64,000 nucleotides of DNA from Ruminococcus callidus (GTDB lineage Bacteria; Bacillota; Clostridia; Oscillospirales; Ruminococcaceae): the NCBI RefSeq assembly GCF_020709055.1, contig NZ_JAJFCK010000008.1:28897-92896 (forward strand), given 5' to 3'. The translations under genes were made by a program, and so were the position numbers. Of this stretch, positions 36,692-45,457 are shown in pieces; the first letter of the stretch is position 1; each line of letters begins with the position of its first letter. The notes under the pieces are model-generated. The model was not told the DNA's origin. It did no database searches and saw nothing but the letters and a program-made list of their open reading frames with translations.

Positions 36692-36837
36692 TCTTTATAC
36701 TATTATTTATTTCTTTTTGATTTTCTCCGTTGCTTTCGTTGCTGGAGAAAGAAAAAGCCTTGTGCAGCAAGGACTTTTAAGGGATTTGCCCGGCAACGGG
36801 GTCGGCAACGGGATTGCAACCAGCCATGCAACGGGGG
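36637..36837. repeat. GCAACGG iterons (candidate IME replication origin)
   Basis: The 250-base gap holds CGGCAACGA (36637), CGGCAACGGG (36650, 36791 and 36803), GCAACGGGG (36829), and reverse CCGTTGC/CGTTGC at 36728 and 36738. Repeats next to a helicase/primase gene resemble iterons. Origin function is inferred. Confidence 0.55.
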
Positions 36838-36845
36838 CAGCATTT

Positions 36846-38210
36846 TCAGAACGGAAGCTCCATCTGACTGAGTTCTTCATCGGTCAACTCACGAAAACCG
36901 TCAGTAAAATTCCCGTCCGTTGCTGATAGCCCGTTGTCGGGCGGCTTGATGTGTTCCCATCCTCGCTGTCTGCCGTACTTGGCAAAGATACGGGGATTGG
37001 AAAATGCTTTCCATCCGTCAATGCTGTTGTTCATGATTTCGTTTATCTCTCGGATTTCCCATTGCTTCGGCTCGTCAAAGGCGTGGTTCAGAGCTTCGGC
37101 ATAGATCAGCTTGGAGCAGACCTGTGTGCCATTGTAGTTATCAAGGAAAGACTGTATCAGTCCCGCCTTAGTGTCCTCCGGCATGAATTGCTTTTGCAGT
37201 TCTCGCAGTTCCTTTTCCATAGCCTTTGATAGTGTCAGCTTCAACGGGAAGTTCTGATAGATGAACATGGCTTCTGCCCACATCTTATCAATGTAGGCTC
37301 TCGATGCGGCTTCATCTTCCAAAATGTGAATCTCGGCTCGTTCGGAATTTACCATGATGGGCATAAACCTACGATTGCCGGAACGGTCAAGGGGCAGGAA
37401 GTCCAGAGTGTTGGAGCTGCCACCAAACACACATTGTCTGAGCCTGTCTGCCGGATGGGTTTCATACGGCACTTTATAGGTCTCTTTCGGTCTGCTGATA
37501 AAGGATTTGATTTCCTCAATGCTCTTGGCATTGGCTGTGGCAATCATTTCCGACATTTCGATTATCCAATGCCCCTGCATCTTGCGATATACATTCTCAT
37601 CGTCAATCTTGCGGAGATCATCGGAAAACCATTCATCTTTGACTGCAAGCAGTCGGAAGAAAGTGGACTTTCCTGCACCTTGCCCACCAACGAGACAGAG
37701 CATGACTTCAAATTTACAGCCGGGTTTGAATACTCGGTGAATCGCTCCCAACATGAACAGTCGCAGACATTCATAGACATACTCGCTTTCCTCTGCGCCG
37801 AGAAATTTTGTCAGAGCATAGCGGATGCGTTCTGTGCCGTCCCATTCCAGACTGTTCAAATAGTCTTGTATAGGGTGGTACTTATTGTTGTCCGCTACGA
37901 TGCTGATTGCTTTCTGGATTTTCTTCTCGCTGGTCAGAGCGTAGTTATCTTCCAGATAAAGCATAAGATAGTTTAGGTCGGTGTCCGTCAGCGTGGCAGT
38001 TTGCTTTTTCCACCATAGCGTTTTCACAATATCCACTCGCTCTGTCAACAGATTGTAGCTGACAGCCCCTTGCAGAAGTGGGTCTTTCATAAAGACGGTC
38101 AGACAATTTCGGATGCTGTTCTTAATTGCTCCGCTATCGGTCAAGTCCAGACTTCCTCTGACTTCTGCTATGCCTTGGCGCAGATCTTCTTTCTGCAAAT
38201 CGCTGTTCAA
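36846..38210 (-). CDS. VapE-type (virulence-associated E) ATPase
   Basis: 454 residues. Walker A LVGGQGAGKSTFF lies at about 178, followed by WIIEMSEM (Walker B-like) and GGSSNTLDFLPLDRSGNRRF, the VapE signature. These SF3-helicase-like proteins act with a primase in replication of phages, satellites and mobilizable elements. The start overlaps the CHC2 gene. Together with the CHC2 protein and the downstream iterons it forms a probable replication module that could copy the excised circle. Confidence 0.88.
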   Translation of the reverse strand: MNSDLQKEDLRQGIAEVRGSLDLTDSGAIKNSIRNCLTVFMKDPLLQGAVSYNLLTERVDIVKTLWWKKQTATLTDTDLNYLMLYLEDNYALTSEKKIQKAISIVADNNKYHPIQDYLNSLEWDGTERIRYALTKFLGAEESEYVYECLRLFMLGAIHRVFKPGCKFEVMLCLVGGQGAGKSTFFRLLAVKDEWFSDDLRKIDDENVYRKMQGHWIIEMSEMIATANAKSIEEIKSFISRPKETYKVPYETHPADRLRQCVFGGSSNTLDFLPLDRSGNRRFMPIMVNSERAEIHILEDEAASRAYIDKMWAEAMFIYQNFPLKLTLSKAMEKELRELQKQFMPEDTKAGLIQSFLDNYNGTQVCSKLIYAEALNHAFDEPKQWEIREINEIMNNSIDGWKAFSNPRIFAKYGRQRGWEHIKPPDNGLSATDGNFTDGFRELTDEELSQMELPF

Positions 38211-38760
38211 GTTTCATCACCTCTTTTCTTTGCTCGGCAACCAGAGCTTTCTTTTCTTCGGGAGTGCCGTACAAGAGAATATCAAGCAGATATTCGATAT
38301 AGCTTTCTCTTTGCAGGGCTTCCACGAACAGGGGATGCCATTCATCCCCCGGCTGTTTCGGTGCGTACTGCTGTTTCCACGCTCGGAGAGAGTGGAAGTA
38401 ATCGGTCAGCACCTTATAGCATCGGTTTTCTTCCTGTTGGTATCTCTGTTCCGGGGTAGGTTCTCTTATTTTGGGTCTGACAGACGGTTTCTGTTTGCTG
38501 TCATAGCCAATACCAAAATCATCAGCCAATTTCATAGCGGCTTCTTTGCTCGGCAGTCCGAACAGACGGGAAACAAAATCAACTGCATCTCCGTCCGCTT
38601 GACAAGCAAAGCAATGGAAACGCATATCCACTTTCATGCTCGGATTTTTGTCATTGTGGAAAGGGCAGACTGCCATGCCGTTGCGGTTGACATGGATGCC
38701 GTACATCTCTGCCGCCTGTCGGGTGGTAACATTGCCTTTTACTGCTTCAAATACATTCAT
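38134..38760 (-). CDS. CHC2 zinc-finger primase-like protein
   Basis: 208 residues from ATG 38760 (AAAGGATG upstream). CPFHNDKNPSM and FHCFACQADGDAVDFV form the CHC2 zinc-binding domain of DnaG primases. The catalytic Toprim domain is absent, and the rest is a charged helical region, so it may only bind template DNA. It overlaps the VapE gene by 77 bases, the arrangement expected of a two-part primase/helicase. Confidence 0.85.
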   Translation of the reverse strand: MNVFEAVKGNVTTRQAAEMYGIHVNRNGMAVCPFHNDKNPSMKVDMRFHCFACQADGDAVDFVSRLFGLPSKEAAMKLADDFGIGYDSKQKPSVRPKIREPTPEQRYQQEENRCYKVLTDYFHSLRAWKQQYAPKQPGDEWHPLFVEALQRESYIEYLLDILLYGTPEEKKALVAEQRKEVMKLEQRFAERRSAPRHSRSQRKSGLDR

Positions 38761-38786
38761 TGCATCATCCTTTCGGGAAACAAAAA

Positions 38787-38826
38787 AGGCACTCGACATT
38801 TTCGTAAGAGAAAACGGCAAGTGCCT
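38787..38826 (-). terminator. Rho-independent terminator of the relaxase gene
   Basis: AGGCACT and AGTGCCT arms extended by GAAAAC/GTTTTC-like pairing, followed on the minus strand by six T residues. It starts two bases beyond the relaxase stop. Confidence 0.85.
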
Positions 38827-38827
38827 G

Positions 38828-40432
38828 TTAGAGTTCCATATTCTGTTTTTTCTGTTTGTGCTGCGGAGATTTCTGCTCCGGCTGTTTCTTGTCCTGCTCC
38901 TGCAGGAACTTCATTTTCTCTGTAAGAGAGTGCTTCGGTTCGGGCTTCTTCTCGACCTCTGCCTGTTCCGGCGTGAGGACTTTACCAATCCAATAACGAA
39001 TATCTTTCATCGGCTGTAATTCTTCTTTGACGGTAGCAAGCTGTCCGGCAAGCTCGGTGTGGGTTGCTTTCAGACCGTCATACTCTGTTTGCAGAGCATC
39101 CAGATTGACATTCAAATCCACGCCCTGCTTTTTGAGATAGCGGAATGCCTTATTGAAGCTGTCCAGTTCGTCCTTGTGCTTTTCAGCATAAGCGGCTTGC
39201 CTTGATTTCCAACCGATTTTCAGATACTTGTCATGGACTGCCTTGTGGGTCTGGCAATCTGCCACGGCGTTCTGTATGCCGGTAATGACTTTCATTCGGG
39301 AAGATGCTTTCTTCATATCGGCATTGATTGCTCCGGCTTTTTCGTTCACGCCTTGCAGGGCTGTGTCCAAATCTTCCAGAGTGAACAGCTCATGCTCTTT
39401 CAAGTAGATCAGAGCTTTGGAGACAGCTTTCAGATCATCGGCTGTGCCTTTCTGCTGTCCGTACCTCGACCACTCGCTGCGCTCCGCTTTTCGCAGATTC
39501 ATATAATCACGGAGAAGTTCGGAGAGAGTGGGCGAAGCATTTTTCTTTTCCGCTTCCATTTCCGCAAAGGCTTCTTTGGTAGCTGCCACAATATCCGCAA
39601 TCCAGTTTCGCAGATTTTTAATGGTGCTGCGGATAGCGTTCATCATGCGGTTAGCGGCTTTAATATCTCGGTTGAGATTTCCGATATTGGTTTCAATGCC
39701 CTTGCGTTCCAAAGCAGACACGGCGGCTCCCATGTGGACTGTCGGGATAATGTCAAGCCCCTGTCTTTCATAGGAACGCATATCCACACGCTCGGCACTT
39801 CCGGCAAGCTCCAGATATTTATTCTGAACAACCTCCCATCCGTGTCGCCATTCCTCAGCGTGATACTGTTCGTTCCAATCAACAGTATCTTCCTTGTGGC
39901 TTTTCCATCTGCCGGACGGAAGTTTGATACGCTCGCCGTTCTCGTCAAGGTCATAAACCTTGCGGCTCTTGGGCATCCACTTTCCATTTTCATCAATGGC
40001 TCGCATTGTCAGCATGATATGACAATGGGGATTGTGTCCCAGTGGGTCTGGGTCATGGATTGCAAAATCACAACACATTCCCTTTGATACAAAATGCTCA
40101 CGGCAGTATTCCTGCATCATCTGCGGATACATTTCCATCGGCACTTCTCTTGGCAGGGCAACAACGAAACGCCTTGCAAGCTGTGAGTTCCATTGTTTCT
40201 CTACTTCCTCGGCAGAGTTCCAGAGCGTTGCTCGGTCTGCATATTCGGGTGGGGCATTGGTCGGCAACATGATTTCCGTGTAAACCACTTCCTTTTGCTT
40301 TCTGCGGTGGTCTTTGTTTTTCTGGTCGTACTCGGAAAACAATTTTTCTCCGGCTTGGTAGGCAGCTCCGGCAACAGCAGAACTGCCCTTACTTCTCTGA
40401 ACAATTCGTATGTTCAGATGGGGTACTGGCAT
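38828..40432 (-). CDS. MobA/MobL (MOBQ) relaxase
   Basis: 534 residues. The N-terminus (PVPHLNIRIVQRSKGSSAVAGAAYQAGE) is the MobA/MobL signature. HNPHCHIMLTMR near residue 134 is the three-histidine metal motif, and the catalytic tyrosine is likely the Tyr in AAYQAG near residue 25. After the roughly 230-residue nicking domain comes a long helical, charged C-terminus. The enzyme nicks the IME's oriT and leads the strand into a mating channel. The candidate oriT lies just upstream (40524-40731). Confidence 0.92.
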   Translation of the reverse strand: MPVPHLNIRIVQRSKGSSAVAGAAYQAGEKLFSEYDQKNKDHRRKQKEVVYTEIMLPTNAPPEYADRATLWNSAEEVEKQWNSQLARRFVVALPREVPMEMYPQMMQEYCREHFVSKGMCCDFAIHDPDPLGHNPHCHIMLTMRAIDENGKWMPKSRKVYDLDENGERIKLPSGRWKSHKEDTVDWNEQYHAEEWRHGWEVVQNKYLELAGSAERVDMRSYERQGLDIIPTVHMGAAVSALERKGIETNIGNLNRDIKAANRMMNAIRSTIKNLRNWIADIVAATKEAFAEMEAEKKNASPTLSELLRDYMNLRKAERSEWSRYGQQKGTADDLKAVSKALIYLKEHELFTLEDLDTALQGVNEKAGAINADMKKASSRMKVITGIQNAVADCQTHKAVHDKYLKIGWKSRQAAYAEKHKDELDSFNKAFRYLKKQGVDLNVNLDALQTEYDGLKATHTELAGQLATVKEELQPMKDIRYWIGKVLTPEQAEVEKKPEPKHSLTEKMKFLQEQDKKQPEQKSPQHKQKKQNMEL

Positions 40433-40471
40433 TTTTGATTGAACCTCCTTTCTCGGTGCAATAAAAAATGA

Positions 40472-40739
40472 CCGATACTTTTCAGCACGGTCGGGGTGAA
40501 AATATAAACTTGCTGACGGTGAATGATTGCGGACAATCTCGATTGTCGGGCAATCAGTTCATCGGCGGCAAGTCCACAAAGGGGTAGCTGTCGCAAGACA
40601 GCGCAGGGGAAGTGTAGCTTCCTCTGGATGATTGGAGCAAAGGACTTTTGCGGAAATCATCAAGCTCCCTGCAAGGGGCTTTCGGCAGAACGCAATCACC
40701 ATCTTTAGGTGGTGTATAATTGCGCCCTCTAACGAGGGG
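40472..40739. other. Candidate oriT with RSF1010-like nic site
   Basis: The 307-base gap before the relaxase gene is packed with inverted repeats: GACCG/CGGTC (40472-40495); TGATTGC..ACAATC/GATTGT..GCAATCA (40524-40556); GCTGTC-GCAA-GACAGC (40587-40602); GCAAA/TTTGC; and CACC/GGTG (40698-40713). The last is followed by TATAATTGCGCCCT at 40715-40728, close to the RSF1010/R1162 nic context (TAAGTGCGCCCT). An inverted repeat just before TGCGCCCT is the MOBQ oriT layout. Confidence 0.75.
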
Positions 40740-41051
40740 TTAAACCTCGCCGTCCTCCGTTGTCGTTTCTTTTTCTCGCTTCTCAATCAGCAAGTCCAGC
40801 TTCTTTTGAACGGCTTGGTCATGGAAGATGAAAGTCAAAAGCTCCATCACATCATCGTCCGTCAGCAAGGTCGGCTCTCGCAGAAACTTCTCCAACATTC
40901 CGGCACGAGTGCAAAGTCGGTGGGTTCTTTCGCTTCGGGTCAACTGTTTCAGCTTGTGTTCCAACTGCTTTTCCTTGTGCTTGGCTGCGGTCAGCTTCTT
41001 CTCCAATCCGTGTTGCTTCTGTTTCAGTTTTTCCAATTCTTCATTGGGCAT
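40740..41051 (-). CDS. DUF3847 mobilization accessory protein
   Basis: 103 residues. The N-terminal half is a coiled coil (NEELEKLKQKQHGLEKKLT); the second half has RAGMLEKFLREPTLLTDDDVMELLTFIF. This matches DUF3847 proteins found beside MobA/MobL relaxases, likely MobC-type oriT accessory factors. It lies directly across the oriT region from the relaxase. Confidence 0.8.
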   Translation of the reverse strand: MPNEELEKLKQKQHGLEKKLTAAKHKEKQLEHKLKQLTRSERTHRLCTRAGMLEKFLREPTLLTDDDVMELLTFIFHDQAVQKKLDLLIEKREKETTTEDGEV

Positions 41052-41087
41052 CGGGGCAACCTCCTTTCAAAAATGGGCAAAACAAAA

Positions 41088-41113
41088 GCGACCAACTTTT
41101 TACGGTTGATCGC
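41088..41113 (-). terminator. Terminator after the XRE regulator
   Basis: The arms GCGACCAAC and GTTGATCGC pair with one mismatch around a short T/A loop; TTTTGTTTT follows on the minus strand. It is placed 27 bases after the regulator's stop. Confidence 0.75.
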
Positions 41114-41140
41114 CTTTGGCTTGGTCATTATTTACTTTTC

Positions 41141-41716
41141 TTAATTAGGCACAGGCCCAAGACCTAAAACACCCGCAAGGAAGAACAAAACAACAATGCA
41201 GATTGGAATTAGTATCAACGCTCCAGCCAAGATGAATGTCTGCAAGCAAGGCAGTTTATTTTTCTTGCGCCAAATCCCATATATGACAAGTGCGACACTC
41301 GCAATCAAACAGATTACGGGAAAATAGGCAAAAGCAAAGCCCATCCAGCCCATACCGTCAATAAGGAAAATCAAGAAAAGAGCAGCGGCTATGCAGCCCG
41401 CAATTTTCAGAATTGATCTCCGTTCAGCCTTGCGCTGCAATTTCACAAGTTCAAAGGTATCAGTCAATGCAACGGCAGCAGTATCGGGGCTGATCTCGGC
41501 TTCGACTATTCTTTCAGAGCGCATAACCTCCAATACGCTCAACCCCAAAGCGTCAGCCAATGGCTCAATCGTGTTTATGTCTGGAAACCCCAAACCACGC
41601 TCCCATTTGCTAACAGCCTTGTCGGTTACTTGCAGTTTTCTTGCCAAGTCCATTTGTGTCATGTTTTTTTCTTTTCGCATGGCTGCGATAAATGCGCCAA
41701 ACTTTTTTGCGTCCAT
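41141..41716 (-). CDS. XRE-family regulator with membrane segments
   Basis: 191 residues. Residues 5-65 form a Cro/CI helix-turn-helix (MTQMDLARKLQVTDKAVSKWERGLGFPDI). After a linker come three hydrophobic spans (ILKIAGCIAAALFLIFLI; FAYFPVICLIASVALVIYGI; ILAGALILIPICIVVLFFLA). Such membrane-tethered XRE proteins often control nearby ABC exporters in Firmicutes. It is transcribed from its own promoter and sits just before the cargo genes. Confidence 0.85.
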   Translation of the reverse strand: MDAKKFGAFIAAMRKEKNMTQMDLARKLQVTDKAVSKWERGLGFPDINTIEPLADALGLSVLEVMRSERIVEAEISPDTAAVALTDTFELVKLQRKAERRSILKIAGCIAAALFLIFLIDGMGWMGFAFAYFPVICLIASVALVIYGIWRKKNKLPCLQTFILAGALILIPICIVVLFFLAGVLGLGPVPN

Positions 41717-41749
41717 AATGCAAACCTCCTTTTGCTTGTTCGCTTATAG

Positions 41750-41777
41750 TGTATAGCCGCATTGAGAAGTATTGCAA
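41750..41777 (-). promoter_or_regulatory. Promoter of the XRE regulator
   Basis: TTGCAA, 16 bases, then TATACA on the minus strand, about 34 bases before the ATG. The -10 region is part of a TATAGTGTATA symmetric sequence that could be an operator for self-control. Confidence 0.5.
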
Positions 41778-41849
41778 CCGACGCTTTGTTTAGTAGTTGC
41801 TTTTTTTCATACTCAACGGAAAGTTTAGGAGAAAAACTATAAAATAACT

Positions 41850-42239
41850 TTACTCAATTCTAACTTCTACACCTTCAACCTCAACATAAACCGTTATGTC
41901 TGTGTCGGTATCATTTTGCATAGATACACCGATTTTGAACCATTCGCCCGTTATTGCATCAAACTCAACAGGCAGTCCAGGAGTTAGATATGTTGCCACA
42001 TATCCAGTTTCAACCATTTCATTTACTGGTGACAAAACAACCTCTGTATCCCCCAACCCCTCGCCAGAAGAAATGGTTATCTTTTTGCCCGTTGCTGATA
42101 TTTCTTCGTCCGAATAAACGAATGCTTCTGTACTTCCAGCGGGTATAGTAATTCTAATTTTGTAGGTGTCATTCTTCTCACAGCCTACTAAAGCAAGAAC
42201 ACAGACCAATGTTAAAACTAATGCTATGTATTTTCTCAT
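41850..42239 (-). CDS. Small secreted lipoprotein
   Basis: 129 residues: signal peptide KYIALVLTLVCVLALVGC with a lipobox (LVGC), then about 110 residues of beta-type sequence (YKIRITIPAGSTEAFVY, DITVYVEVEGVEVRIE). It is anchored outside the membrane by lipid. It follows the ABC permease gene with a gap of 87 bases. A role as accessory or immunity lipoprotein of the ABC system is plausible but unproven. Confidence 0.75.
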   Translation of the reverse strand: MRKYIALVLTLVCVLALVGCEKNDTYKIRITIPAGSTEAFVYSDEEISATGKKITISSGEGLGDTEVVLSPVNEMVETGYVATYLTPGLPVEFDAITGEWFKIGVSMQNDTDTDITVYVEVEGVEVRIE

Positions 42240-42326
42240 ATTTCACAAGCCTCCTATTTTTATTGCCTCACCTATATACTTGCAATCCAGAGCGAAAAAC
42301 TACATCAAAATCAAAAGTTTTACTAT

Positions 42327-43481
42327 TTATCTCCCACTAATCTGATAGCGATTGTATGTCAACTTTCCAATCAAGGCAAAAACGACAGCCAAAACAGCGT
42401 ATACAAATGGAGCATACTGATATGCCGCCAAAGTGCTGCCACCAACAGAAAGTGCAGAATAACGAAATGCACCATTGAGCGAAACCAAATTGCTCGGCAG
42501 CAGATACCATATCTCTGAAAGTAATTTCAGATTGGCGGGCATTTCCATAATAAACATCGTCACAAGCATAACACCCGTTATCGTTCCAATCGTGGCAACG
42601 CTGTTCTTTGTCAGTTCGGAAAACATCATAGTAAACAGGCTCACCAATGCAGCTCCGGCAAAGGACAACGCAACCAAAATCAAAGCAGCCTGTCCAATGG
42701 TAAGATCAAACGGACGGAGCAAGACAAATTGAAATATGGTATTATACCCATCAAATCCATACAGGAAAGCGACTATACCAAACATCAACAGAGAGAGAAG
42801 CAGCGTAAAGCCTATACCAACCGTCAAGCCCGCAAGGATTTTTGCGGCATACAGTTTTTTCTTGCCCAACCGAGTACATAGAATGACCTGATCTGTTTTG
42901 CGGGTGTGCTCCACAGTAAACACCGGGGAAAGGCAGATTGCGATAAACATGATTTCCATACAGGCAATAAACTTCATCATATCCGTGATCTGCTGCCAGC
43001 CATCAAAATATCCATGATAAACAATCGGCTCGTCAAATGAAATGCTTTCACTTAACCCTGCCGGAGTATTTGCTTCTAACTGTGCATTTAGCCGTTCATA
43101 AAATGCTTCGCTGTCACATTCTAATATTTCTGCACTTGCCTGTGTCCCCAATGTTCTGCCTATGAGATTATATACATCTAAATACGGGAGTGCTTCTCTG
43201 TAATTTCCATTAAAAATAAAATTCTCATACGCAGGGCGCATTTCATCAATCAGCGTTTGGTCTATGGCTCTGCCGGAGATCAATTCCGCAGCTTCACGCT
43301 CTGCCCGGTTTGCTTCATATCCATTTAAGGAACTGTCGGAATATTCTCTGCTCTGCGGCAGAACAGCACTTGCTACGCCCCAAATGAGAAGTCCCACAAG
43401 CATCACGCAGCCTGTGATCCAGACAATTTTCCTGCTGTTTATTTTTCGTAATTCAAACTTATACAGCGCAAACATACTCAC
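42327..43481 (-). CDS. ABC-2 type transporter permease
   Basis: 384 residues. There are six predicted spans: one near residue 20 (IVWITGCVMLVGLLIWG), then after a large extracellular loop of about 150 residues (GYEANRAEREAAELIS) five more, such as FIACMEIMFIAICLSPVF and TLAAYQYAPFVYAVLAVVFAL. The layout is that of ABC-2 exporters of the antibiotic/lantibiotic-immunity type. It overlaps the ATPase gene by 4 bases (ATGA), so the two form one transporter. Confidence 0.85.
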   Translation of the reverse strand: MSMFALYKFELRKINSRKIVWITGCVMLVGLLIWGVASAVLPQSREYSDSSLNGYEANRAEREAAELISGRAIDQTLIDEMRPAYENFIFNGNYREALPYLDVYNLIGRTLGTQASAEILECDSEAFYERLNAQLEANTPAGLSESISFDEPIVYHGYFDGWQQITDMMKFIACMEIMFIAICLSPVFTVEHTRKTDQVILCTRLGKKKLYAAKILAGLTVGIGFTLLLSLLMFGIVAFLYGFDGYNTIFQFVLLRPFDLTIGQAALILVALSFAGAALVSLFTMMFSELTKNSVATIGTITGVMLVTMFIMEMPANLKLLSEIWYLLPSNLVSLNGAFRYSALSVGGSTLAAYQYAPFVYAVLAVVFALIGKLTYNRYQISGR

Positions 43482-44170
43482 TCCTCCTCAAATTCTGCAA
43501 GGTAAAATTCCTCTAAATTTTCAATTTCATCAGCGGAGCCGTTGTAAATGATTTGCCCTGCTTTCATCATAAGCACCGTATCTGCGATATGCTCAACATC
43601 TGAAACGATATGCGTGGACAAGAGAACAATGCTGTCCTTTCCTAAATCCTTTATCAAATTACGGAAACGCACACGCTCTTTGGGATCTAACCCGGCAGTC
43701 GGCTCATCTAAAATGATGATTTTCGGGTCATTTAGTAGTGCCTGCGCAATGCCAAGCCTTTGCTTCATGCCGCCGGAATAGGTTGCAATTTTCTTTTTGC
43801 CCACATCGGAAAGGCTCACTAATTCCAGAAGCTCTTTTGCTTTCCTTTTTGCTTCTAATTTTGTCAATCCTTTTAGTGATGCCATATACATCAAAAAATC
43901 CCAACCGCTGAAATCGGGATAATACCCGAAGTCCTGCGGAAGATAGCCCAACTCTGCCCGGTATTCCTCGGAAGAAACATCTAACCCATCAAAGGTTACT
44001 GTACCTCCTGTCGGTTTCAAAATCCCGCAAAGCATACGCATGAAGGTTGTTTTTCCTGCGCCATTTGCTCCAAGCAATCCATAGACGCCGTTTGTCAGTT
44101 GCAAGCTTACCCTGTCAACGGCTATTTTGTTTTCATATTGTTTTGTCAGTCTGTCAATGCAAAGTTCCAT
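43478..44170 (-). CDS. ABC transporter ATPase (exporter type)
   Basis: 230 residues from ATG 44170 (GGAGGGATTCCT upstream). GLLGANGAGKTTFMRML is Walker A, YSGGMKQRLGIAQALL the signature, IIILDEPTAGLDPKER Walker B and LSTHIVSD the switch. DEPTAGLDP is typical of drug or peptide exporters (BcrA/CcmA group). It overlaps its upstream neighbour by 25 bases and is coupled to the permease. Confidence 0.92.
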   Translation of the reverse strand: MELCIDRLTKQYENKIAVDRVSLQLTNGVYGLLGANGAGKTTFMRMLCGILKPTGGTVTFDGLDVSSEEYRAELGYLPQDFGYYPDFSGWDFLMYMASLKGLTKLEAKRKAKELLELVSLSDVGKKKIATYSGGMKQRLGIAQALLNDPKIIILDEPTAGLDPKERVRFRNLIKDLGKDSIVLLSTHIVSDVEHIADTVLMMKAGQIIYNGSADEIENLEEFYLAEFEEE

Positions 44171-44871
44171 AGGAATCCCTCCGTTTTCTTGAATGTCTGA
44201 TAAAGCTCCTTCGCCGTAAACATCATCAAGAGTAGAGCGATCACTACCCACCAGACTAAATAATTTGTTTGGAATAAAAAGTTAGCCACATATCGAAGTG
44301 TCATATTTGCCGTACTTACACAAACAGCTACTGCCATACAACCGTAAATAGCTTCTTTATTCCGAAAATGGCGGACAATATACAAGCTGATACTTGTTGT
44401 CAGCAAATAAGGTACAAACAAATATACTCCTGTTTGCACAAGGGAAATACTATTTGCGATATGACAGATTGGGATTATGATACAGAAAATCGCAAAATTA
44501 AAAATACCCAAGATGGTCAGCCTTGCCAGCACAATATTTTTTAGTGAAAAGCGGGAAGCCATTTCCAATTCATTCATTCCATACAGCGTAGATTTTGCAC
44601 TCTCTGTAATAAGAAGCAAGGCAAGGAATGGGGTAAAAGCAGATACGATCCATACCGTGTTCTCGCTTGCGAAAGAAGCACCCCACACCGCAGGTAAAAC
44701 GATCAGTACGGACAACAGCCATATACTTTTCTTAATGAAAGGGATTTGACTGAATATAAATGCTTTGGTACTGATATGCGGTCTGGGCAGCGAACGAACA
44801 AACTGTGCCTTGTCCCTCGGCGCAGGTGCATCAAAAGCCTTTGCGATTTGCTTTTTCAATCCTCTATTCAT
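44146..44871 (-). CDS. Membrane protein of the sigma/ABC cassette
   Basis: 241 residues. A basic, soluble N-terminus of about 50 residues (KKQIAKAFDAPAPRDKAQF) is followed by six hydrophobic spans (SIWLLSVLIVLPAVWGASF, AFTPFLALLLITESAK and further). Placed directly after the ECF sigma gene, with ATGA overlap, it is where an anti-sigma factor would be expected, although no zinc-binding HxxxCxxC motif is present. It could equally be an ABC-2 permease-like subunit. Confidence 0.7.
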   Translation of the reverse strand: MNRGLKKQIAKAFDAPAPRDKAQFVRSLPRPHISTKAFIFSQIPFIKKSIWLLSVLIVLPAVWGASFASENTVWIVSAFTPFLALLLITESAKSTLYGMNELEMASRFSLKNIVLARLTILGIFNFAIFCIIIPICHIANSISLVQTGVYLFVPYLLTTSISLYIVRHFRNKEAIYGCMAVAVCVSTANMTLRYVANFLFQTNYLVWWVVIALLLMMFTAKELYQTFKKTEGFLWNFALTD

Positions 44872-45328
44872 ACGAAAATCCTCCTCTCTGCAACTCTGTT
44901 TTGAGATATTTCAATATCCTTGAGATTTTGCGATATATAGCAAAACGAGAAAGCCCGGTGATCTTACATATTGAAGCAATTGGAAGTTCATTTGCATATC
45001 TCAGCAGCAATAGCTCCTGCTCGTCCTGTGGGAGTTTATAGATCAACTCTTTCAAGGCAATGCTGTTTATCCATTCTTCCGTCGGGTCATAACCCGGATC
45101 ATCGTTTGTTTCGCTTATAATTTCTTTGCTGTTTTTGCGATATTCCTCGATACATAAGTTGCGGGCAATCGTATAAAGGTAAGGAAGTTCTTTGCTGCTA
45201 TCAAGACTTAAATTTTTGCTGAAATAACGCAAAAATGTTTCTTGCGTAATATCTTCCGCTGTTTGGCAATGGTGGACTTTGAAATAGCAGTAACGGTATA
45301 TTTTGTCATACTGTTCACTTAAGTCCAT
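44864..45328 (-). CDS. ECF-type RNA polymerase sigma factor
   Basis: 154 residues from ATG 45328 (AGGAGG upstream). Region 2: YDKIYRYCYFKVHHCQTAEDITQETFLRYF. Region 4: LPQDEQELLLLRYANELPIASICKITGLSRFAIYRKI. This is the sigma-70 family ECF layout. The gene heads a cassette of a membrane protein, ABC ATPase, ABC permease and lipoprotein, so it probably directs their expression in response to envelope stress or a peptide. No convincing ECF promoter could be assigned in front of it. Confidence 0.88.
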   Translation of the reverse strand: MDLSEQYDKIYRYCYFKVHHCQTAEDITQETFLRYFSKNLSLDSSKELPYLYTIARNLCIEEYRKNSKEIISETNDDPGYDPTEEWINSIALKELIYKLPQDEQELLLLRYANELPIASICKITGLSRFAIYRKISRILKYLKTELQRGGFSYE

Positions 45329-45422
45329 AGCGTTCAAACCTCCTTTCACTATGTATAACGGTTTTCCTACATCAAATGTGCGGAAAACTTGAAAAAATTC
45401 AAAAAAGTTTTTGAGAAAGCAG

Positions 45423-45457
45423 CAGCGGCGATATGGCGGTTAGCCAGATCGCCGCTG
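45423..45457 (-). terminator. Hairpin in the 338-base gap behind the chaperone-like gene
   Basis: CAGCGGCGAT and ATCGCCGCTG form a perfect ten-base stem with an inner GGC/GCC pairing. It probably ends the transcript of the 45667 gene. The gap 45329-45666 also holds a TTGTCACA/TGTGACAA inverted repeat (about 45467-45502) that could be an operator, but no gene. Confidence 0.5.
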
